Shown here one piece after another: positions 58,888 to 64,000 of a stretch of DNA of 64,000 nt; positions within the stretch are counted from its first letter, which is position 1, and each line of letters starts with the position of its first letter. The DNA is taken from the NCBI RefSeq assembly GCF_039542225.1, contig NZ_BAABHS010000005.1, positions 1 to 64,000 of the forward strand, given 5' to 3'. A model generated the notes under the pieces. That model was not told the origin of the DNA. It saw only the letters and a list, made by a program, of their open reading frames with translations, and did no database searches. The position numbers were made by a program, and so were the translations under genes. Source of the DNA: Yinghuangia aomiensis. GTDB lineage: Bacteria; Actinomycetota; Actinomycetes; Streptomycetales; Streptomycetaceae.

Positions 58888-59892
58888 TCAGAGCCGGGTC
58901 GTCCCGGCGGCCGGGGCGTCCCCGTCGAGTCCCGGCAGGCTTCCGGTGGTGGCGACGGGGCCGCCGCGGCCTTCCGCGTAGGACGCGAGAGCGCGCGAGA
59001 CCGAGCCGACCTGGTTGTCGGCGGCGCCGACGTCGCGCAGGTGGCCGAGTCCTTCGTCGAGGTCGATGGCGTCCTCGGCAAGGCCGATGGTCAGCGCGAT
59101 GGTTTCGCAGACCGCGTCGAGGTCGTCGAGTTCGATGACGTTCTGCCGCAGCAGCTTGCGCCAGATGCCGAGGACTTCGGTGTCGCCGACGTACGACGTG
59201 CCGGCCGGGAGGATGTAGTACACCTCGAACTTGCGCTGCAATTCGGCCACGATCGCCTCGATCGGGATGTCCTCGCCGATCGTGTCGCCGATCACCGCGT
59301 CGACCTCGCGGCGCTTCACCCGGTTGTACGGCATCTCGTCGCCGATGATGAACAGGTAGCCGCGCTTGCCGCGCTTGTCGAGGCAGTCGAGTTCGGTGTG
59401 CCGGGCCATGAAGTACAGGGCCAGTTCGTACGATTCGGTCTTCTGCCCGCCGCCTCCCCCTTCCAGCAGGATGTTGCCGAGCTGGTCGTCCATGCGGTTG
59501 TCGGACTCGAACTGGCCGACCTGCAGCGGCACGCGGTCGCACGTCGCGTCGCCGATCGCGCCGAACAGGATCTGCGGGTGGTCGACGTAGCCCTTGCGCA
59601 GCAGCAGGCCGAAAAGCTCCGGCAGCTTGGTCTGCAGGGTGACCGGCACCGAGCCCATGGAGCCGGTGACGTCGAACAGCACGGATATGGCGAGGGACGT
59701 GGGGTGTTCGTCGCTGTCCCGGCTCTCCCGGACGCCGACGCCGCGCGGGTCGAGGTCGGCGTGCGCCGCCCACTTGTCGCGCGGGATGCTGCCGCGGGTG
59801 CTGTCGCTGTAGTCGAAGGCACTGCGGCCCATGCGCGCGTTGAGGCTCTGCGCGGCGTCGTAGACGTTGGTGGACCAGTTGCCGCTTCCCAT
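58888..59892 (-). CDS. vWA domain protein of the Nudix/kinase operon
   Basis: A 334-residue soluble protein. After about 65 residues (NWSTNVYDAAQSLNARMGRSAFDYS) comes a vWA domain with SLAISVLFDVTGSMGSVPVTLQTKLPELFGLLL; the metal site DxTGS is at residues 74-78. LFIIGDEMPYNRVKRREVDAVIG and GLAEDAIDLDEGLGHLRDVG follow. This resembles the vWA proteins in bacterial stress and nucleotide-modification operons. It probably binds a partner protein through the metal site. It lies between the J-domain/kinase gene (40 bases upstream) and the adenylosuccinate synthetase-like gene. Confidence 0.85.
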   Translation of the reverse strand: MGSGNWSTNVYDAAQSLNARMGRSAFDYSDSTRGSIPRDKWAAHADLDPRGVGVRESRDSDEHPTSLAISVLFDVTGSMGSVPVTLQTKLPELFGLLLRKGYVDHPQILFGAIGDATCDRVPLQVGQFESDNRMDDQLGNILLEGGGGGQKTESYELALYFMARHTELDCLDKRGKRGYLFIIGDEMPYNRVKRREVDAVIGDTIGEDIPIEAIVAELQRKFEVYYILPAGTSYVGDTEVLGIWRKLLRQNVIELDDLDAVCETIALTIGLAEDAIDLDEGLGHLRDVGAADNQVGSVSRALASYAEGRGGPVATTGSLPGLDGDAPAAGTTRL

Positions 59893-59932
59893 GGTTTCCC
59901 TCCGAGGGGGATGTCTTTCGGTCAGGGGGTGC

Positions 59933-61192
59933 TCAGCGCCGGCCCGGCATGCTGAACGGCCGGAACTTGCGCGGGCCGTACAGGCGGCCGAGCAGCTCGT
60001 CGAGTTCGCCGAGGAGCTTCCACGCGTCGTGCGGACGGCGCGCCGGGGCGGGCAGGGTGCAGCCGCGGGCGAAGCGGAACAGCGGCTTCGGTGCGCCGGG
60101 TTCGAGCAGGTACGTCATGCAGCGGGTGGCCATGAAGATGTCGGTCGACGTGTCCGGCGGCTGCTTCCCGGGCACTTCCGGCGGGTATAGGTCGGCGAAC
60201 CGGTCGAGCATCGCCGGGACGTGCTCCGCGGCCGGGTGGAAGCCGGCGGGCCGCGGAGTCGTCCCGCCGTCGGACCCGCCGGGCGGCGGCACGCCTCCGC
60301 CGGACTTCCGGCCGGTCGACAGCTTGAACGACGGGCCGATCGGCGGACCGGTGAGCACGCGACCGCCCGGGCCCGGCGCGACCGGTTCGAGGACGGTCGC
60401 GTAGCACCAGTCGACGAGGACCAGGCCGTGCTCGCGCGGCTCGATGAGCACGTGGTCGGGCACGACGGCGCCGTGCACGACGCCGGCGCGGTGCGCGTAG
60501 CCGAGGGCGACCAGCAGACGGCGCCACATCCACGCGACGTCGCGGGCGTCCAGCCCGTCCGGGTACGCCTCGCGGACTTCGGTCAGCGAGCGGAAGCCGC
60601 GCACCCGGGCGACGACGTTGGCGCGGCGTTCGCTGCCGGAGCCGGCGTCGCGGTGCCGGAAGGACTCGACGAGCCCGGGCACGTACGCCCGGTACTCCGG
60701 GTCGCCGTCCCGGCCGATCCGCTCGAGGGCCGCGGCCTCGCGCTCCATGAGGTCGTTGTCGGCGACCGAGCGCGGGATCTTCAGCAGGGCGCGGACCTCG
60801 CCGCCGTCGGCGTCGGCGTAGGTGACCTTGAGCAGGTTCGCGACGTCGCCGCGGGCCCGCTCGCCGCCGACGGAGTAGGCACGTTTCCGGGTGGTGACGA
60901 CGACTTGGCGGCCCGTCACTCCGGTGATGGTCTGCTGGTAGCGCAGCCACAGTTCGGCGAGCCGCGTGAAGACCGCTTGGGCGGCGGCTTTGCGGTCGTC
61001 GGGGACGGTGTCCGGGTGCAGCATGCGCGCGAGGGCGCGGTAGCGGCGGCCGCCGGAGCGCAGGCAGGCCTCCGGGGTGCCGTCGTAGGGCCCGAAGAGG
61101 TCGTCGGGTTCGGTGGCCCCGCCGACCAGTTCGAGTGCTTCTTCCAGGGTCTTCGGCAGCGCGGGCGCCGTACGTGGGGGCATGCCGGTCAC
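59933..61192 (-). CDS. J-domain-like/degenerate protein kinase fusion
   Basis: A 419-residue protein. Residues 45-87 (GGRRYRALARMLHPDTVPDDRKAAAQAVFTRLAELWLRYQ) look like a DnaJ J-domain with the HPD motif at 59-61. The rest resembles a protein kinase: KIP near 138, ARVRGFRSLTEV, and VVHGAVVPDHVLIEPREHGLVLVDWCYA. In the catalytic loop the usual HRDxKxxN is HGAVVPDH, and DFG is DWC, so the catalytic Asp and Asn are gone; it may bind ATP without phosphorylating. GTG 61192 overlaps the stop of the Nudix gene. The combination with vWA and Nudix partners is unusual. Confidence 0.75.
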   Translation of the reverse strand: MTGMPPRTAPALPKTLEEALELVGGATEPDDLFGPYDGTPEACLRSGGRRYRALARMLHPDTVPDDRKAAAQAVFTRLAELWLRYQQTITGVTGRQVVVTTRKRAYSVGGERARGDVANLLKVTYADADGGEVRALLKIPRSVADNDLMEREAAALERIGRDGDPEYRAYVPGLVESFRHRDAGSGSERRANVVARVRGFRSLTEVREAYPDGLDARDVAWMWRRLLVALGYAHRAGVVHGAVVPDHVLIEPREHGLVLVDWCYATVLEPVAPGPGGRVLTGPPIGPSFKLSTGRKSGGGVPPPGGSDGGTTPRPAGFHPAAEHVPAMLDRFADLYPPEVPGKQPPDTSTDIFMATRCMTYLLEPGAPKPLFRFARGCTLPAPARRPHDAWKLLGELDELLGRLYGPRKFRPFSMPGRR

Positions 61193-62064
61193 TGGTTTCC
61201 CTCCCGGGACGGGCGCAGCAGCGCCGGGTGCAGCAGGCGGGCGCCGCCGGCCCGGTAGAGCCGGGCGCGCCTGCCGCCGCGGGCGCCGCCGCGGGCGGTG
61301 GTGGTGTCGGTGTCCTCGACGAAGCCGGGCACGGACAGCACCTTGCGGTGGAAGTTGCCGGGGTGCAGGGGTTCGCCCCACACCGCTTCGTAGACCTCGC
61401 GGAGTTCCGTGACGGTGAACTCGGGGCCGGTGAAGGCGGTTGCGAGGGGCGTGTATTCGAGCTTGGCGCGGGCGCGCTCCAGACCGTCGGAGAGGATCCG
61501 CGCGTGGTCGAAGGCGAGTTCGCCGGGGTCGAGGGTGTCGACGGGGGTCCAGGACGCGGCGGCGGCGTCGCCGCCCGCGGTGGCGTCGGGCAGGTCGGGG
61601 GCGAACGCCAGGTACGCGACGGAGACGACGCGCATGCGAGGGTCCCGACCGGGTGCGCCGTACGTGCCGAGCTGCTCCAGGTGGAGGCGCGGGATCGGCG
61701 GACGGGCGGCGGTCGCACGGCCGTTGGCCGCGCCGGATCCGGATCCGCGGGACTGCCCGGCCTCGCCGCCCCCGTGCGCGGCGAGGCCGGTCTCCTCGGC
61801 GAGTTCGCGGACCGCGGCGTCGTCGAGGTCTTCGTCCTCGGCGGCGCGCACGAAGCCGCCGGGGAGGGCGAGGTGCCCGGCGTAGGGCATGCCGCCGCGG
61901 CGGATCGTCAGCACGTGGAGTGCCTTGGCGCCGGTGTCGTCGCGGTGCCGGATGGTGAGGGCGACGACGTCGACCGTGACGGCGACGGGCGCGAACGCCC
62001 GCGGGTCGTAGGCGGCAAGCCAGGCTTGCTCGTTGGGCCCGTGGGGTGATCCGACCGCCGGCAT
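61189..62064 (-). CDS. Nudix protein with C-terminal winged helix (NrtR-like)
   Basis: A 291-residue protein. The Nudix part (VDVVALTIRH...LHVLTIRRGGMPYAGHLALPGGFVRAAEDEDLDDAAVRELAEETGL) has a box with a two-residue shift and REL..EET. A Gly/Ala-rich linker (about 98-122) follows. The C-terminal region (FTVTELREVYEAVWGEPLHPGNFHRKVLSVPGFVEDT) matches the winged helix of NrtR regulators, which sense ADP-ribose or related metabolites. It is probably a repressor of its own operon. A nested TTGTTCTCA/TGAGAACAA palindrome lies 20-56 bases upstream. It may bind or hydrolyse a nucleotide-sugar. Confidence 0.85.
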   Translation of the reverse strand: MPAVGSPHGPNEQAWLAAYDPRAFAPVAVTVDVVALTIRHRDDTGAKALHVLTIRRGGMPYAGHLALPGGFVRAAEDEDLDDAAVRELAEETGLAAHGGGEAGQSRGSGSGAANGRATAARPPIPRLHLEQLGTYGAPGRDPRMRVVSVAYLAFAPDLPDATAGGDAAAASWTPVDTLDPGELAFDHARILSDGLERARAKLEYTPLATAFTGPEFTVTELREVYEAVWGEPLHPGNFHRKVLSVPGFVEDTDTTTARGGARGGRRARLYRAGGARLLHPALLRPSREGNQ

Positions 62065-62083
62065 GGTTCCGCCCTCGCCTTGG

Positions 62084-62120
62084 TTGTTCTCATTCTGAGA
62101 ATTTCTTGCCCTGAGAACAA
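62084..62120. promoter_or_regulatory. Nested palindrome over the Nudix operon promoter
   Basis: TTGTTCTCA (62084-62092) pairs with TGAGAACAA (62112-62120), and inside lies TTCTCA-TTC-TGAGAA (62087-62101). On the minus strand TTGTTC and CAGAAT are spaced 17 bases apart, a possible -35/-10 pair within the site. This fits autorepression by the Nudix/winged-helix protein. Confidence 0.7.
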
Positions 62121-62255
62121 CTTAGCGCGTCGGGTGGGGCGGGCGCAGCAGGGTTTTCCCTCAGGCGGGAGCGCGGGGGCGCGAGCCGGGGGCGGAGCGG
62201 GCGTGCGCGGCCCACTCCCCGCCCGGCAGTCACCGCGCTCTGGTAGGCATGTGCC

Positions 62256-63245
62256 ATGTCGAGATACGCCCGCGAAGAGCGGTTCGTTGGCCTGCCCGTG
62301 GTCGAGCTTCCCGCGTTGCCGAATCCCAAGGGGACACGGGCCGACAATGCCGCGGCGCGGCAGGCGAAGCCGTTGCCGGCGGCGGCCGACGCGGCGTGGC
62401 GGTTGCGGATCGACAGTTATCCGCGCACCGAGAAGTTCGCGGAGCACGTCGCGCGGTTCCTCGACACCGTCGACACCGCGCAGGTGTCCGCGCTGCTGGT
62501 CGGCATGTGGGAGCCCGGCGAGGACTCGAAGGAGGCCGTCCGCCTGCTCGCCGGTGCCGCCGAGCGGCTCCCCGGGCTGCGGCACCTCTTCTTCGGCGAC
62601 ATCACGTCGGAGGAGAACGAGATCTCCTGGATCCTGCAGTGCGATCTCACCCCGCTGTTCGACGCGTTCCCGCGGTTGGAGACGCTGATCGTCAAGGGCG
62701 GCCAGGACGCGGTCCTGCACCCGGTGCGGCACGTGAGCCTGCGGCATCTGGAGTTCCGCACCGGCGGGCTCCCCGGCAATGTGGTGCGCGCGTTGAGCGC
62801 GAGCACGTTCCCGGCGCTGGAGACCCTCGACCTCTGGCTCGGCGTCGAGGACTACGGCGGCACCGCGACCGTCCGCGACATGGACGGCATCCTCCGCGGC
62901 ACCGGCCTGCCCGCGCTCACCCGCCTCGGCCTGATGAACAGCGAGATCCAGGACGAGATCGCCGCCGCCGTCGCGGCCGCCCCGATCGTCTCCCGGCTCT
63001 CCGAACTCGACCTGTCCATGGGCACCTTGGGCAACGAAGGCGCCGAAGCCCTGCTCACCGGCCAGCCCCTCGGGCACCTCCGCACGCTGGACCTGAGCCA
63101 CCACTTCATGTCCGAGGCCATGCGGAAGCGCGTCGAGGCCGCCTTCTCGGGGACCGGCGTCACGCTCGTCGCCTACGGCGAGCAGGAGCCCGACGAAGAC
63201 GAGGACGAAGACGAGTTCTGGCGCTACGTCGAGGTCTCCGAATGA
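62256..63245 (+). CDS. STM4015-family protein
   Basis: A 329-residue protein of leucine-rich-repeat-like plan: LPGLRHLFFGDITSEENEISWILQCDLTPLFDAFPRLETLIVKGG, FPALETLDLWLGVEDYGG, LSELDLSMGTLGNEGAEALLTGQPLGHLRTLDLSHHFMSEAMRKRV. This is the STM4015 family, named for a Salmonella gene in a cluster with radical-SAM proteins. The tail is acidic (PDEDEDEDEFW). Function is unknown; the repeats suggest protein binding. ATG 62256 has only a weak ribosome site. A second copy follows at 63347. It is divergent from the Nudix operon across a 190-base gap. Confidence 0.85.
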   Translation: MSRYAREERFVGLPVVELPALPNPKGTRADNAAARQAKPLPAAADAAWRLRIDSYPRTEKFAEHVARFLDTVDTAQVSALLVGMWEPGEDSKEAVRLLAGAAERLPGLRHLFFGDITSEENEISWILQCDLTPLFDAFPRLETLIVKGGQDAVLHPVRHVSLRHLEFRTGGLPGNVVRALSASTFPALETLDLWLGVEDYGGTATVRDMDGILRGTGLPALTRLGLMNSEIQDEIAAAVAAAPIVSRLSELDLSMGTLGNEGAEALLTGQPLGHLRTLDLSHHFMSEAMRKRVEAAFSGTGVTLVAYGEQEPDEDEDEDEFWRYVEVSE

Positions 63246-63346
63246 CCCGCGGAACCGCCTGCCACGCGCCGGAGCAGCACCGCACGTCCCCACGCGGCGT
63301 CCTGCCGCCTGTCTGACCACACACACCCGGGAGCAAGGAGCAGCGC

Positions 63347-64000
63347 ATGGGCCTCTACGAATTCGCCCCCTACTTCGGCGGCCTTCCGGTCGCCGACCTC
63401 CGTCCGAGCACCTCGGAAGCGACGTCGATCGAGCCGGGCACCCAGCCGTCCCCCAATTACGGCGAGCCCGAGGTCTACGGCGTCGGACCCGCCGAATACG
63501 CCGCCGACGCGATCGCCTGGCGGATCCGCGTCGACCCGTGGGAAGAAGACGTCACCTTCGAAGAGCTCTTCCAGTACTTCCTCGACTCCGTCGACACCAC
63601 GCGGGTCACCGCCCTGCTGTGCGGGTGCTGGGACGAGGAGCTCTCCGAGGAGAGCCCCGCCCTCGCCATGCTCGTGGAGAACGCCGCCAAGTTCCCCAAC
63701 CTGCGGCACCTCTTCCTCGGCGACGTCGTCCAAGAGGAGTCGGAGATCTCCTGGATGACGATCGGCCGCCTCACTCCGGTCCTGCGCGCGTTCCCGCAGC
63801 TCGAGGAACTCGTGGTGCGGGGCGGCGACAACGAGGGCGAAGCCGCCCTGGAGCCGCTGCGCCACGAAGGGCTGCGCAAGCTGACCTTCGAGAGCGGCGG
63901 CCTGGGAGCCGGTGTGATCACCGCCCTCGGCCTGTGCGAATTCCCGGCGTTGGAAAGCCTGGACGTCTGGATGGGCATAGCCGCGTACGGCGGCGACGCC
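63347..64000 (+). CDS. STM4015-family protein, C-terminus beyond window
   Basis: From ATG 63347, after AAGGAG (63335-63340), an open frame of 218 codons runs to the window end. MGLYEFAPYFGGLPVADL, FPNLRHLFLGDVVQEESEISWMTIGRLTPVLRAFPQLEELVVRGGDNEGEAALEPLRHEGLRKLTFESGGLGAGVITALGLCEFPALESLDVWMGIAAYGGDA align with the previous gene in repeat order, so it is a tandem paralogue. There are about 100 bases between the two genes. It probably belongs to the same unit. Confidence 0.85.
   Translation, partial: MGLYEFAPYFGGLPVADLRPSTSEATSIEPGTQPSPNYGEPEVYGVGPAEYAADAIAWRIRVDPWEEDVTFEELFQYFLDSVDTTRVTALLCGCWDEELSEESPALAMLVENAAKFPNLRHLFLGDVVQEESEISWMTIGRLTPVLRAFPQLEELVVRGGDNEGEAALEPLRHEGLRKLTFESGGLGAGVITALGLCEFPALESLDVWMGIAAYGGDA

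Overview
The window is a very GC-rich, densely coding chromosomal segment of an actinomycete. The gene content (HelD-type helicase, paired CoxE/MoxR genes, an XRE-cupin gene with a 40-codon membrane partner, DUF6221 and STM4015 families, an OmpR-type two-component pair, frequent GTG starts and GTGA stop/start overlaps) fits Streptomycetales. The genus cannot be fixed from the sequence alone. I see no tRNA, rRNA or CRISPR array. About 50 intact genes, three frameshifted or edge-truncated genes and four decayed remnants are supported.

Layout. 0-2 kb: edge of an IS5-type insertion sequence and a frameshifted GH71 lipoprotein. 2-8 kb: an AftB-like polytopic protein, an amidohydrolase with a divergent GntR regulator, a DUF2218 gene with a divergent MarR carrying a His-rich tail, and a decayed DUF6221 gene. 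8-12 kb: a GMC oxidoreductase/aldo-keto reductase pair divergent from a sugar aminotransferase-fold protein whose PLP lysine is replaced by histidine. 12-21 kb: HelD, moxR/coxE, a frameshifted small membrane protein, a nucleotidyltransferase, an esterase, and an XRE-cupin/small membrane pair. 21-24 kb: a gene-poor patch of decayed genes around an isolated LOG-family gene. 24-35 kb: an APC permease, an orphan molybdenum hydroxylase subunit, an esterase, a PP2C phosphatase, a DUF7064-like protein, an M50 protease, an SRPBCC protein and an LLM flavin monooxygenase with a divergent IclR. 35-40 kb: a nitrogen block with cynR, a beta-carbonic anhydrase, cyanase and a nucleoside deaminase, convergent with glnK-amtB behind a three-half-site GlnR-like box. 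40-43 kb: a four-gene two-component operon with two exported proteins. 43-57 kb: LtrA, three regulator/target pairs, an SDR/MarR/PaaY-like set sharing an operator motif, an HxlR/MFS pair, a barstar-containing protein and etfBA.

57-64 kb is the most unusual part. A tightly spaced operon encodes an NrtR-like Nudix protein, a J-domain/degenerate-kinase fusion, a vWA protein and a divergent adenylosuccinate synthetase homologue, preceded by a strong nested palindrome. Two tandem STM4015-family genes lie just beyond it. My inference is a nucleotide-metabolite or stress-signalling pathway; it is the best candidate here for an undescribed system.

The repeated theme outside the nitrogen block is small catabolic units (amidohydrolases, LLM, SDR, Etf, molybdenum hydroxylase, esterases), each beside its own divergent regulator and a recognisable palindromic operator.
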